Positions 1 to 8,935 are shown, counted from the stretch's first letter. The stretch is 64,000 nt of DNA from Caballeronia calidae (GCF_900044055.2 NZ_FCOX02000036.1:1-64000); one strand, 5' to 3'. The notes: generated by a model not told the origin, from the letters alone. A program made the numbers and translations.

Positions 1-539
1 TTCGCCTTGGCCAGCAGCGCATCGATCTGTTCTTTGAGTTCCAGCTCGGCTTTCTTCATCCGCTCGTAACTCATCGCCTTATGACGCGACGCATTGGCCT
101 TGATCTTCGTGCCGTCAACGGCAATCGTCCCGAGCTTGACCAGTCCGCATTCCTTGGCCAGCTTCACCACTTGCACAAACAGGTCCGACAGTTCCTTCAA
201 GTGAAAGGCGCGAAAGTCGCAAAGCGTGCGATGCGCCGGATAGTTGCCCGCGGCGAGGACCCGGAACGCGACATCTTCATGCAGCTTCCTGGCCAGCTTG
301 CGCGACGAGAACACCCCGGTCGCATAGCCGTAGACGAGCACCTTCACCATCATCGCCGGATGAAAGGGTTGATTGCGCGGGCCGCCGCCCGCATACCGCG
401 CATGGAAGCTTGACAGGTCGAGCGAATCCACCGTGTCGCTGATGTAATAGGCCAGGTGCCCTTCAGGCAGCCAGTCTTGCAGCGCGTGGGGCAGCAACAT
501 CTGCTGCTGCGGCTCGTAGGGAAGATAGCTTATTGGCAT
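1..539 (-). CDS. IS1182-like transposase, N-terminal part, cut by window edge
   Basis: Reading the minus strand from an ATG at 539 gives an open frame of 179 codons that runs off the left edge. It starts MPISYLPYEPQQQMLLP, followed by an LPEGHLAYYISD stretch and an IAVDGTKIKANASRHKAM stretch. This is the usual N-terminal layout of IS1182-type DDE transposases (DUF772 region followed by the first catalytic Asp in VDGTKI). An in-frame TAG lies two codons upstream, so this ATG is the first possible one, and an AGGAG abuts it. No frameshift is seen in the visible part. Whether the element is intact, and its inverted repeats, cannot be judged because the rest lies outside the window. Confidence 0.85.
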   Translation of the reverse strand, partial: MPISYLPYEPQQQMLLPHALQDWLPEGHLAYYISDTVDSLDLSSFHARYAGGGPRNQPFHPAMMVKVLVYGYATGVFSSRKLARKLHEDVAFRVLAAGNYPAHRTLCDFRAFHLKELSDLFVQVVKLAKECGLVKLGTIAVDGTKIKANASRHKAMSYERMKKAELELKEQIDALLAKA

Positions 540-620
540 CTCCTAACAACGCTTACCCGGCTCGGCCGGATGACATCAGATTTCTGCCGCGCATACTCCT
601 AGCGAGCCGTGAGTTTCTAG
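1..620. mobile_element. Insertion sequence (IS1182-like), right end; boundary approximate
   Basis: The transposase frame ends at its start codon at 539. The element should extend some tens of bases further, to a terminal inverted repeat somewhere before the comM ribosome binding site. I could not identify the repeat without the opposite end, so the right boundary of about 620 is a guess. The element sits directly upstream of comM and is oriented away from it. Confidence 0.45.
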
Positions 621-662
621 TTTTGTTGCCGGCGCAATCGAAGCGCCGTTTCAGGTGAAATC

Positions 663-2207
663 ATGTCGCTTGCCGTGGTACGCAGCCGCGCGCCCGCCCC
701 TGGGCGCGCGCCGGAAGTCGTCGTCGAAGTCCATCTCGCCAACGGGTTGCCGTCGTTTTCGATCGTCGGCCTGCCCGATCTCGAAGTCCGCGAAAGCCGC
801 GAGCGCGTGCGCGCCGCGCTCCAGAACTGCGGTTTCGACTTTCCCGTTCGCCGCATCACCGTCAATCTCGCGCCCGCCGACCTTCCGAAGGAATCCGGCC
901 GCTTCGATCTGCCGATCGCGCTCGGCATCCTCGCCGCGAGTGGGCAGATTCCGGCCGAATCGCTGGAACATCGCGAGTTCGCGGGCGAGCTGTCGCTGAC
1001 CGGTGCGCTGCGCCCCATGCGCGGCGCCTTCGCGATGGTCTGCGGCGCGGCCCGCCATTACACGTCCATGCGCGATGCCGGTGCGCGCATCCCCGAGATC
1101 TATGTACCGCTGGCCAGCGCGGCGGAGGCGGCGCTCGTGCCCGGCATCGAAGTATTCGGCGCCGCCGACCTGCCGACGCTCTGCGCACATCTCAACGGCG
1201 TGCCCGATGCGCGCCTGCGACCAGTGCATGCCGTCGCGCTTGCCTCGACAGCCGGACCAGGCGCCGATCTCGCCGACGTGATCGGCCATCCCGCTGCGCG
1301 GCGCGCGCTCGAAGTGGCGGCGGCGGGCGGGCATCATCTGCTGATGGTCGGGCCGCCCGGCGCGGGCAAATCGATGCTGGCCGCGCGCTTGCCGGGCTTG
1401 CTGCCGCCGATGAGCGACGACGAAGCGCTCACGTCCGCCGCGATCCTTTCGGCGAGCTCGCTCGGATTCGCGCCCGAGCAGTGGCGTCGCCGGCCGTTTC
1501 GCGCACCGCATCACTCGTCGAGTTCGGCGGCGCTGGTCGGCGGGCGCAATCCGCCGCAGCCGGGCGAGATCACGCTCGCGCATCTCGGCGTCCTGTTCCT
1601 CGACGAAATCCCCGAATTCGATCGCAAAGTGCTCGAAACCCTGCGCGAGCCGCTCGAAGTCGGGCAGATCACGATCTCGCGCGCCGCGCAGCAGGCGGAT
1701 TTTCCGGCGGCATGCCAGCTCGTCGCCGCGATGAATCCGTGCCCGTGCGGCTGGCGCGGCGACCCGAGCGGGCGATGCCGCTGCTCGCCCGATGTCGCGG
1801 CGCGCTACCTGCGCAAGCTGTCTGGGCCGCTGATGGATCGCATCGACATTCAGATCGAATTGCCGGCGCTTTCGCCCGCGGAATTGTCGGCACGCGGTTC
1901 GGAACGTGGCGAATCGAGCGCCGTGGTCGCGGCGCGCGTCGCCGCTGCGCGCGACATACAGACGCGTCGTCAGGGCAAGACGAATCGCGAGCGCGACGGC
2001 CGCGAAGCCGACGACGTCTGCCGCCCCGGTGCCGCCGGCGAAGCGCTGTTGCGCGCGGCGGGCGAGCGCTTCGGCTGGTCGGCGCGCGCGTACTACCGGG
2101 TGCTGAAGGTCGTACGGACGATCGCCGATCTCGCCGGCGCCGAGATGCCCGACGCATCCCATGTCGCGGAGGCGGTGCAGTATCGGCGAGTGCTATCCGT
2201 CGCCTGA
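663..2207 (+). CDS. comM: ComM/YifB-family AAA+ ATPase (Mg-chelatase-like)
   Basis: This 514-residue protein has the full YifB/ComM layout. A Lon-type N-terminal region covers about residues 15-140 and contains VEVHLANGLPSFSIVGLPD. The Mg-chelatase-like AAA+ core has Walker A GPPGAGKS at 230-237 and Walker B LFLDEIPEF near 310. A four-Cys cluster (CPCGW...CRCS) begins near 358, and the C-terminal Mg-chelatase domain follows. In naturally competent bacteria ComM is a hexameric helicase that drives branch migration during integration of transforming DNA. The start has an AGGTG Shine-Dalgarno a few bases upstream. The IS element just upstream may have displaced its native promoter, but the reading frame is intact. 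Confidence 0.93.
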   Translation: MSLAVVRSRAPAPGRAPEVVVEVHLANGLPSFSIVGLPDLEVRESRERVRAALQNCGFDFPVRRITVNLAPADLPKESGRFDLPIALGILAASGQIPAESLEHREFAGELSLTGALRPMRGAFAMVCGAARHYTSMRDAGARIPEIYVPLASAAEAALVPGIEVFGAADLPTLCAHLNGVPDARLRPVHAVALASTAGPGADLADVIGHPAARRALEVAAAGGHHLLMVGPPGAGKSMLAARLPGLLPPMSDDEALTSAAILSASSLGFAPEQWRRRPFRAPHHSSSSAALVGGRNPPQPGEITLAHLGVLFLDEIPEFDRKVLETLREPLEVGQITISRAAQQADFPAACQLVAAMNPCPCGWRGDPSGRCRCSPDVAARYLRKLSGPLMDRIDIQIELPALSPAELSARGSERGESSAVVAARVAAARDIQTRRQGKTNRERDGREADDVCRPGAAGEALLRAAGERFGWSARAYYRVLKVVRTIADLAGAEMPDASHVAEAVQYRRVLSVA

Positions 2208-2587
2208 AACCTGCACCGGAGGCAATTGGCCCGAGCTCTGCTAGGTGGAAAGATGCTTGTCAAGACTTGACTTATGCACACTGTCGCGATCCTGGCCATT
2301 GTTTCATCTCATCAAACCGCTGACTCACCTCAATTTCACAGACCTTTGATTTTATTGAACTATTTAACTTGCCGCGAACGGAGGCAAAGTAACGTAAACC
2401 GCATCAACTGGGCTTTGGCGCGTTACCGCACATTGTTTTCCACAAAGTTATCCACAGACATTGTGGATAGCGGAAAAAGTCCATACAAATCCGTGAATTA
2501 GCGCGTAAACTTACGAAGGAACTTTGCCTGTCTGACGCGGCCTAAGACGCTTCTTAAGTCAGTACTCGCAGAATTCGAAGGCTTCCT
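2208..2587. other. AT-rich spacer between convergent genes, with DnaA-box cluster
   Basis: comM and the lipoprotein gene end facing each other here, so neither promoter is expected in this 380-base stretch. It is clearly richer in A and T than its surroundings. It holds three DnaA-box-like 9-mers (listed separately) and a widely spaced 9-base inverted repeat, AGGCAAAGT at 2382-2390 and ACTTTGCCT at 2521-2529. A 75-codon frame crosses it but lacks a family resemblance and a convincing ribosome binding site. Confidence 0.6.
2436..2470. promoter_or_regulatory. Cluster of three DnaA-box-like sites
   Basis: Within 35 bases are TTTTCCACA (2436-2444, one mismatch), TTATCCACA (2448-2456, exact consensus) and TGTGGATAG (2462-2470, opposite orientation, one mismatch). 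The consensus TTATCCACA is the established high-affinity DnaA box. Three near-consensus copies in a non-coding AT-rich spacer are unlikely by chance in GC-rich DNA. Genes that normally flank a Burkholderiaceae chromosomal origin (dnaA, dnaN, rpmH, parAB) are not visible, so a DnaA-titrating or reactivating locus is more plausible than oriC. Function is inferred. Confidence 0.55.
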
Positions 2588-3190
2588 CTAAAACAGTTTG
2601 AAGGACGTAAAGAACTGGTCGGCCTGCTCCGTAGGCGGCGATTTGTCTGACACGATCGCAAGTTGATAAACATGTGCGCCCCGAGCGACGAACCGCGCGC
2701 GGATCGTCCGCGATTCTTTTTTCTCTCCGCTCTCTCCCTTCACCTCGATCTCGCTGCCCGCCACGCGGCCGCCCGCCGCAAGCTCGATCTGCGTCGCACG
2801 CGCTTCCGGCTTCGCGTTCACATTGCGCGCGAGGCCTTGCTGAAGGAAATCGAGCGTCGCGCGCTGCAGGGCCGGATCGGCGCTGGGCAGCACGACCGTC
2901 CCGACGGCGAACACCGCGTCGCCGGCTTCGGCGGTCTGCATGCGCATCGTCATCGGCTGACCGGCGATTTCGATCCTGCGCTCATCCGAGCGTGGCTTCG
3001 CCGGCAGCGTCACTTCGTAGCCGTCGTCATTGTTCGTCACCGTGCGCCAGTCGTACGCGGGCGAGCAGGCGAGCAGTGCGCCGCATGCGACCGACGCGCA
3101 AACCAGCCGGCTCACGGAGGGAATGTTCGGAAGAAAGCGTGCTGCAGCACGCTGGAAACAAGAAAAACTCAGAGACAAAACTCGCTTCAT
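2588..3190 (-). CDS. Putative lipoprotein, conserved family of unknown function
   Basis: From the ATG at 3190 this gives a 200-residue protein with a lipobox-like CGALLAC (Cys at 42 in this numbering), followed by a mature domain of about 155 residues ending FFTSFKLF. The leader before the hydrophobic segment is unusually long, so the true start may lie further in, or at the ATG at 3223; neither ATG has a good ribosome binding site. No catalytic motif is recognisable. A periplasmic lipid-anchored role is inferred only from the lipobox. It is divergent from the TlpA-like gene. Confidence 0.6.
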   Translation of the reverse strand: MKRVLSLSFSCFQRAAARFLPNIPSVSRLVCASVACGALLACSPAYDWRTVTNNDDGYEVTLPAKPRSDERRIEIAGQPMTMRMQTAEAGDAVFAVGTVVLPSADPALQRATLDFLQQGLARNVNAKPEARATQIELAAGGRVAGSEIEVKGESGEKKESRTIRARFVARGAHVYQLAIVSDKSPPTEQADQFFTSFKLF

Positions 3191-3275
3191 GACAGATGGA
3201 TGCGTGAAAACCATCATTATCACGCTGCAATGCCGGCCTTATCGGCGCGTTACGGACCCGTCTCGAAATTGGCGC

Positions 3276-3281
3276 TAAAAT
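3276..3281 (+). promoter_or_regulatory. Candidate -10 element (GCTAAAAT) for the TlpA-like gene
   Basis: TAAAAT preceded by GC lies 64 bases before the start codon. It matches the GCTAnAAT pattern seen before several other genes here. No good -35 hexamer was found at normal spacing. Confidence 0.35.
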
Positions 3282-3344
3282 ATGCGGCAGTCTCCATGGC
3301 GGCCGCGTCCGCCCGTTCGCCGGAGAGGAATTTCGAGGTTTCCC

Positions 3345-3881
3345 ATGTCCCAAGCCACGCAAGACACATCCACGCGCGCCAAGAGCCCGCTGCGCTACAT
3401 CGTGATGGCGCTCGTCGCGGGCGTGATCGCCTGCACCGGGTATTTCGCCTTCGGCGGCCAGCAGAAGGTGCCGGACGCGACGTTCACGCTGCTCTCGGGA
3501 CAGAAGATTTCGACGTCGGGCGATCTCAAGGGCAAGGTCTATCTCGTCAACTTCTGGGCGACGAGTTGCGAGACCTGCATGAAGGAAATGCCGCAGATGA
3601 TCGACACGTACAACAAGTTCAAGGGCCGCGGCCTGGAATTCGTCGCGGTCGCGATGAACTACGACGCGCCGATGTACGTGAGCAACTACGCGCAGACGCG
3701 CAACCTGCCGTTCAAGGTCGCGATGGACGACGGCAGCGCCGCGAAGCAGTTCGGCAACGTGCAACTGACGCCGACGACCTTCGTCATCGACAAGAACGGC
3801 AAGATCCTGAAGCGCTATGTCGGCGAGCCGACGTTCGCGGAGCTCGATCAACTGCTCGACAAGGCGCTGGGCGCGGCCTGA
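3345..3881 (+). CDS. TlpA-like membrane-anchored thioredoxin-fold protein
   Basis: The 178-residue product has an N-terminal membrane anchor at about residues 15-35 and then a TlpA/ResA-type thioredoxin domain. The active site is in NFWATSCETCMKE, with Cys75 and Cys78, and the cis-Pro region is LTPTTFVIDKNGK. TlpA-family proteins reduce disulfides in the periplasm, often for cytochrome c or oxidase assembly; no such genes are adjacent, so the client is unknown. A longer frame begins at 3282, but the ATG at 3345 gives the normal family N-terminus and has GAGG upstream. A bidirectional terminator follows. Confidence 0.85.
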   Translation: MSQATQDTSTRAKSPLRYIVMALVAGVIACTGYFAFGGQQKVPDATFTLLSGQKISTSGDLKGKVYLVNFWATSCETCMKEMPQMIDTYNKFKGRGLEFVAVAMNYDAPMYVSNYAQTRNLPFKVAMDDGSAAKQFGNVQLTPTTFVIDKNGKILKRYVGEPTFAELDQLLDKALGAA

Positions 3882-3910
3882 CGGGCGTTCGAACGACCAA
3901 GCGAAAAGCA

Positions 3911-3945
3911 GAAAGCCCGCTGGCGACAACCAGCGGGCTTTTTTA
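3911..3945. terminator. Bidirectional rho-independent terminator, tlpA-like / dctD
   Basis: An 11-bp stem (AAGCCCGCTGG, 3913-3923, with CCAGCGGGCTT, 3930-3940) with a 6-base loop is followed by a T run on the plus strand. An A-rich 5' flank lets it work for the convergent dctD as well. Confidence 0.85.
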
Positions 3946-5283
3946 TCGCTCCGACGACTCGCCCTTTACGACGATTCCATAGCGCTTGATCTTCTCGTAC
4001 AGCGTCGCCTTGCCCAACTGTAAGCGATCCGCCGCCACCGCGACCGCGCCGCCGCACTGCTCCAGCGCTTGCGCGATCACCGCCCGCTCGAACTGCTCGG
4101 TGCGCTCCTTGAGCGATTGCGTCGAGGTATCGAGCGACGCCGCGCCGCCATCGTCGAGAATGCCGAGCACCATGCGATCCGCCGCGTTACGCAGCTCGCG
4201 CACGTTGCCGGGCCAGTCGCGCTGCATCAGCTCCGCGCGCTGACGATCCGTGATGAGCGGCGCGGGCCGCTCGTAGCGCACGGCGGCGTCGAGCAGAAAG
4301 TGCTCGAAGAGCGGCACGATATCCTCGCGGCGCTCGTTGAGCGGCGGCAGCGTGATCGTCACGACGTTCAGCCGGTACAGCAAGTCGCGACGGAACGTGC
4401 CATCGGCGACGTGCTCGTTCATGTCGCCCTTCGCCGCCGCGACGACGCGCAGATTCGCGCGCACCGGCTGATTCGAGCCGAGCCGCTCCAGCACGCCGTC
4501 CTGCAAGACGCGCAGCAGTTTTACCTGCAACGAAAGTGGCATGCTTTCGATTTCATCGAGAAAGAGCGTGCCACCCGACGCATGCTCCAGCTTGCCGACG
4601 CGCCGCTTCTGCGCGCCAGTGAACGCGCCCGCCTCGTAGCCGAACATCTCCGATTCGAACATCTGCTCCGGCAGCGCGCCGCAATTCACCGCGATGAACG
4701 GCTTGTCGCGGCGCGGCGAAATCTCGTGCAGGCTGCGTGCGATCAGTTCCTTGCCGGCGCCGGTATCGCCGTTGATCAGCACGGAAGCGTCCGTCGGCGC
4801 GACGTTCGCGATCAGCCGCCGCACCTGTTCGATCGCCGGACTGCGCCCGATGATGCGGCTCTGCCCCGCCCCCGCAAGCTCGCGCCGCAGCGCCTGGTTT
4901 TCGAGGATCAGCGACCTGCGCTCCAGCGCGCGGCGCACCGCTTCGATCAGCCGTTCCGACGCAAACGGCTTCTCGATGAAGTCGTAGGCGCCATCGCGCA
5001 TGGCCTGCACGGCCATCGAGATATCGCCGTGGCCGGTGACGAGGATCACCGGCACTTCGGGCGCGCGTTCGCGGCATTGCGCGAGCAGATCGAGGCCGCT
5101 CGCGCCGGGCAAACGGATATCGCTCACGATCACGCCGGGAAAACTCGCGTCGATGGCGCGCGCGGCGGATTCGACGCTGCCGTGGCCCGTCACGTCGAAG
5201 CCCGCGAGCTGAAGGCTCTGGACGCTCGCGCGCCGCACGAGTTCGTCGTCTTCGATGAAGATCACCTGCAAACCGGTGCTCAT
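3943..5283 (-). CDS. dctD: C4-dicarboxylate response regulator DctD (sigma-54 activator)
   Basis: The 446-residue protein has three domains. The receiver has EDD at 11-13 and phospho-acceptor Asp55. The sigma-54 AAA+ domain has Walker A GDTGAGKE, the sigma-54 contact loop GAFTGA and FLDEIESMP. A C-terminal Fis-type helix-turn-helix ends in GKATLYEKIKRYGI. DctD, phosphorylated by DctB, activates dctA transcription by RNA polymerase with sigma-54. I chose the ATG at 5283 over an upstream one at 5298. The gene lies 19 bases downstream of dctB and is the last gene of the dctA-dctB-dctD run. Confidence 0.93.
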   Translation of the reverse strand: MSTGLQVIFIEDDELVRRASVQSLQLAGFDVTGHGSVESAARAIDASFPGVIVSDIRLPGASGLDLLAQCRERAPEVPVILVTGHGDISMAVQAMRDGAYDFIEKPFASERLIEAVRRALERRSLILENQALRRELAGAGQSRIIGRSPAIEQVRRLIANVAPTDASVLINGDTGAGKELIARSLHEISPRRDKPFIAVNCGALPEQMFESEMFGYEAGAFTGAQKRRVGKLEHASGGTLFLDEIESMPLSLQVKLLRVLQDGVLERLGSNQPVRANLRVVAAAKGDMNEHVADGTFRRDLLYRLNVVTITLPPLNERREDIVPLFEHFLLDAAVRYERPAPLITDRQRAELMQRDWPGNVRELRNAADRMVLGILDDGGAASLDTSTQSLKERTEQFERAVIAQALEQCGGAVAVAADRLQLGKATLYEKIKRYGIVVKGESSER

Positions 5284-5302
5284 GTCTTGCCTCTGCAAAG
5301 TG

Positions 5303-7303
5303 TTACGCGCGTCGCAACGTCAACACGAATTCTGCGCCGTAGGAGCCGTCCGCGTCGGCCTGCGTGCCGCCTTCCGGACCGTCCGCGACGATCGGCGCAA
5401 CGCGATTGCGCGCGGTGAGCGTGCCGCCGTAATCGCGCGCGATCGCCGATGAAATCGCGAGCCCGAGGCCCAGGCCCTGCCCCATTTCCTTCGTCGTGAA
5501 GAACGGCTCGAAAAGACGCGGCAGCGCGTCGGCGGGAATGCCCGGACCGTTGTCGCGCACGATGATCTCGATCGCGTCCTCGCGCGCTTCCAGCTCGACG
5601 ACGATGCGCGGCCGGTCACACGACGCGACCGCATCGAGCGCATTGCCGATCAGGTTGATGAACACCTGCTCGAGCCGCAAGTCCTCGCAGCGCACGAAGA
5701 CCGGCGCACTGCCTTCGGCGAGCGCCGGCGCGACATCGATGACGACGTTCTTCATGCGCGGACGCAGCATCGAGAAGACATTGCGCAGCGCCCGCGCCAC
5801 GTCCGCGCGCGCGTTCTTCGGCCGCGCCTTCGTGACGAAGAGCTTCAGCTGGTTCGTGATATTGCCCATGCGCTCGGTCAGCGACGCGATCGCTTCCAGA
5901 TTCTCGCGCGCCGCCGCCTGATCGCCGCGGTCGATCAAAACGCGCGTGTTGTCGGAGAAGCTGCGCAACGCGGCAAGCGGCTGATTCAGTTCATGCGTGA
6001 TGCCCGCCGCCATCTGGCCGAGCGCGGCGAGCTTGCTCGCCTGGATGAGCTCGTCGTGCGCGGCGCGCAAATCCTGTTCGGCGCGCGTGCGCTCGTTCAC
6101 TTCCCGCATGAGCTGCTCGTTGGCTTCGGAGAGATCCGCCGTGCGCTCCGCGACGCGCTGATTCAGCTCGGCATACGCGGTCTGCAGAAGCTCACGGCTG
6201 CGGATCATCTCGCGCACGCGCGCGCGCCGCATCCGCCAGTAAAATGCGAGCGAGCATAGCGACACGAACACGAGCGCCGTGACGACGACAGCGGTCTGCG
6301 CGGCGCTTTCGACGGGATCGAGCGCAGCCATCGTGATGAGTTGCCAGTCCGGCTCGCCGATCGAGCGATGCGTCGCGAGATACGCCGGCGCACGGCGTCC
6401 GTCCATCCCGCCGCCGACGCGCACGATCTGCGCGCCGCCCTCGAGCGTCTTCACGATGGTCATCGGCAGCGGCGTGATGGCTTGCTGCGCGTACTGGCGC
6501 GTCGCGTACACGGACGCTTCGATGTTCTGCGGCAGCGGCCGCACCGTGTGATATTTCCACGCCGGCACCGACGAAAGAAAGATCACGCCGTGGTCGTCGG
6601 TGACGATGAGCGGCTCGGATGCATCGGCGCCTTGCAGCCATTCGAGATTGAGCTTCACGACCGCGACGCCGATGATCTCTTTCGTGCCCTCGCGATAGAC
6701 CGGCTGCGAAATGTAATACCCCGGTTCGATCGAAATCGTGCCGATGCCGAAGAACCGGCCGACGCCGCCCTTCACGGCATCGATGAAATACGGCCGGAAG
6801 CTGTAGTCCACGCCGACGAAGCTGTCCGCGCCGTTCCAGTTGCTCGCCGCGACGCAGGTGCCGTTCGCGCGGACCAGATAGGTGACGGTGGCGTGCGCGC
6901 GCGCGTTGAGATCTTCGAGATAGCGGTTCGCGCGTTCGACGTTCGCCTGATCCGGATGATCGAGCGCGTTTTGCACGACAGGATGCCGCGACAGCAGATA
7001 CGGCAGATATTCGTAGCGGTCGAGCGTGCTCTTGAGCGTGTTCGTCGTGCGATCGACGCGCGCGGCGGCATTGAGCCGAAGCTCGTCGATACCGCTTTGC
7101 CACGCGAGATGCCACGTGAGCGCGCAGCACGCCACGAGCGCGGCGAACAGCGCGAAGTACACGAGGATGCGGCGCGTCACGTGAGCAGATTCTCGCGGTT
7201 GAGGATCTGTCATTGTGGCATACGCGCCTTCGGGATAAGGCCCTGCGGACGCCGGAAACGACTGCGGCGAAGCACTCGCTGATTGAGGCTTCGCCGCTTG
7301 CAT
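5303..7303 (-). CDS. dctB: C4-dicarboxylate sensor histidine kinase DctB
   Basis: A 666-residue sensor kinase. It has a first transmembrane segment at about 46-66 and a large periplasmic double-Cache/PAS-like sensor (with FGIGTISIEPGYYISQPVY). A second membrane segment lies near 340, followed by a coiled-coil linker. The HisKA box GITHELNQP has His437. The HATPase domain has N-box LIGNALDAV and G-boxes DNGPGIP and GQGLGLGL. DctB senses succinate, fumarate and malate and phosphorylates DctD. It starts 32 bases after the dctA stop. An alternative start is the ATG at 7213, about 30 codons inside; the extra N-terminus is low-complexity, so the shorter form is possible. Confidence 0.92.
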   Translation of the reverse strand: MQAAKPQSASASPQSFPASAGPYPEGAYATMTDPQPRESAHVTRRILVYFALFAALVACCALTWHLAWQSGIDELRLNAAARVDRTTNTLKSTLDRYEYLPYLLSRHPVVQNALDHPDQANVERANRYLEDLNARAHATVTYLVRANGTCVAASNWNGADSFVGVDYSFRPYFIDAVKGGVGRFFGIGTISIEPGYYISQPVYREGTKEIIGVAVVKLNLEWLQGADASEPLIVTDDHGVIFLSSVPAWKYHTVRPLPQNIEASVYATRQYAQQAITPLPMTIVKTLEGGAQIVRVGGGMDGRRAPAYLATHRSIGEPDWQLITMAALDPVESAAQTAVVVTALVFVSLCSLAFYWRMRRARVREMIRSRELLQTAYAELNQRVAERTADLSEANEQLMREVNERTRAEQDLRAAHDELIQASKLAALGQMAAGITHELNQPLAALRSFSDNTRVLIDRGDQAAARENLEAIASLTERMGNITNQLKLFVTKARPKNARADVARALRNVFSMLRPRMKNVVIDVAPALAEGSAPVFVRCEDLRLEQVFINLIGNALDAVASCDRPRIVVELEAREDAIEIIVRDNGPGIPADALPRLFEPFFTTKEMGQGLGLGLAISSAIARDYGGTLTARNRVAPIVADGPEGGTQADADGSYGAEFVLTLRRA

Positions 7304-7335
7304 GATCGCGTCGTCCGAGGTTGTTGCTGAACGGC

Positions 7336-8625
7336 TTAGACGGACTTCACTTCTTCGGTGTCGGTCACGTCGACATCGCGTGACAAGGCCGCCTTCAGCT
7401 TGCTGCGGTCGAGCTCCTTCTCCCACGCCGACACGACGACCGTCGCCACGCCGTTGCCGACGATGTTCGTCAGCGCGCGGCATTCCGACATGAAGCGGTC
7501 GATGCCGAGAATCAGCACCATCCCCGCGAGCGGGATCGTCGGCACGACGGCGAGCGTCGCCGCCAGCGTGATGAAGCCCGCGCCGGTCACGCCGCTCGCG
7601 CCCTTCGACGTGAGCATCGTCACCGCGAGCAGCGTCAACTGCTGGCCCCAGGTGAGATCGGTGTTGGTTGCCTGCGCGATGAACAGCACGGCCATCGTCA
7701 TGTAGATGTTGGTGCCGTCGAGGTTGAACGAGTAGCCGGTCGGCACGACGAGACCCACGACCGAGCGCGAGCAGCCGAGCTTTTCGAGCTTGAGCATCAG
7801 TTGCGGCAGCGCGGCTTCCGACGAGCTCGTGCCGAGCACGATCAGCATTTCTTCCTTGATGTACGCGACGAACTTCAGCACCGAGAAGCCGACCATGCGC
7901 GCGATCGCGCCGAGCACGACGACCACGAAGACGATCGACGTCAGATAGAACGTGCCGATGAGCTTCAGCATCGGCACGAGCGAGCCGATGCCGTACTTGC
8001 CGATAGTGAACGCCATCGCGCCGAACGCACCGATCGGCGCGAGCTTCGTGATGATGCCGACCATGCCGAACAGGATGCTCGACAGGCCTTCGATGAAGTT
8101 CGTCACGACCTTGCCGCGCTCGCCGACGTGCGTCAGCACCGCGCCGAACAGGAGCGCGATCAGCAGGATCTGCAGGATTTCACCCTGCGCGAACGCCGAT
8201 ACCAGCGTGTCCGGGATCAGGTGCATGAAGAAGTCGACCGTGCTCTGGCCGTGCGCCTTGGTCGCGAAGGAATCGACGGCCTTGTGGTCGAGCGTGGACG
8301 GATCGACGTTGAAGCCGACACCCGGCTTCAGGATGTGCGTCGCCGCGAGACCGAGGATCAGCGCGAACGTCGACACGATTTCGAAGTACAGAAGCGCCTT
8401 GCCGCCGACGCGTCCGACCTTCTTCATGTCCTCCATCCCGGCGATGCCGGTCACGACGGTACAGAAGATGATCGGCCCGATCACCATCTTGATGAGTTTG
8501 ATGAACCCGTCGCCGAGCGGCTTCATGTCCGTGGCGAGAGTGGGATAGAAGTGCCCGAGCGCGATGCCGATGATGATGGCAACGATCACCTGCACGTACA
8601 GGACTTTATAGATGGGTTTTTTCAC
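7336..8625 (-). CDS. dctA: C4-dicarboxylate/proton (sodium) symporter DctA
   Basis: This 429-residue inner-membrane protein belongs to the dicarboxylate/amino acid:cation symporter family. It has the serine-rich loop GTSSSEAALPQ, the NLDGTNIYM substrate/cation motif and GASGVTGAGF. It imports succinate, fumarate and malate. The frame extends to a TTG at 8646, but a GTG at 8625 gives the family N-terminus VKKPIYKVLYVQV and has GGAA a few bases upstream, so I use it. It is the first gene of the dctA-dctB-dctD series. A sigma-54 promoter lies about 230 bases upstream. Confidence 0.94.
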   Translation of the reverse strand: MKKPIYKVLYVQVIVAIIIGIALGHFYPTLATDMKPLGDGFIKLIKMVIGPIIFCTVVTGIAGMEDMKKVGRVGGKALLYFEIVSTFALILGLAATHILKPGVGFNVDPSTLDHKAVDSFATKAHGQSTVDFFMHLIPDTLVSAFAQGEILQILLIALLFGAVLTHVGERGKVVTNFIEGLSSILFGMVGIITKLAPIGAFGAMAFTIGKYGIGSLVPMLKLIGTFYLTSIVFVVVVLGAIARMVGFSVLKFVAYIKEEMLIVLGTSSSEAALPQLMLKLEKLGCSRSVVGLVVPTGYSFNLDGTNIYMTMAVLFIAQATNTDLTWGQQLTLLAVTMLTSKGASGVTGAGFITLAATLAVVPTIPLAGMVLILGIDRFMSECRALTNIVGNGVATVVVSAWEKELDRSKLKAALSRDVDVTDTEEVKSV

Positions 8626-8852
8626 GATGGTTCCAGGCAATAACAAGCAGTTGGCGGAAGGTCAGCCAGCGGCGAGCATGACGCGCGGAAGCGTTTCTCG
8701 TGCGCGGTGAATCTGTGGGATGCGCACGTCGAATCGCGCCGCGTAAGCGATAGCCGCTTCGTCGACGGATTCAGGGACGTTTGGATGCGAGAGGGGTCAT
8801 CGATTTGTCTCCTTGAATTTTATGGGCGGCTCGAAGGCCGTGACGCTTATAT

Positions 8853-8868
8853 TGCAAGGGCGATGCCA
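8853..8868 (-). promoter_or_regulatory. Sigma-54 promoter of dctA
   Basis: On the minus strand the sequence is TGGCATC-GCCC-TTGCA (8868 down to 8853). It keeps the invariant GG and GC with 4 bases between the two conserved blocks, matching the -24/-12 consensus TGGCACG-N4-TTGCW. It reads toward dctA. Confidence 0.88.
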
Positions 8869-8935
8869 GTTTTCGATCTTTTTAAGTCTTTGATTTTTAT
8901 TGGTTTTTGTTCGGCATCATTTCAGCAGAATCCGA

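Noticed and set aside
2274..2501. 75-codon frame in the AT-rich spacer after comM
   Set aside because: No ribosome binding site or family resemblance; it overlaps the DnaA-box cluster, which better explains the stretch.
3239..3246. GCCGATAA on the minus strand as a sigma-28 -10 for the lipoprotein gene
   Set aside because: No TAAA-type -35 at 11 bases and no flagellar link.
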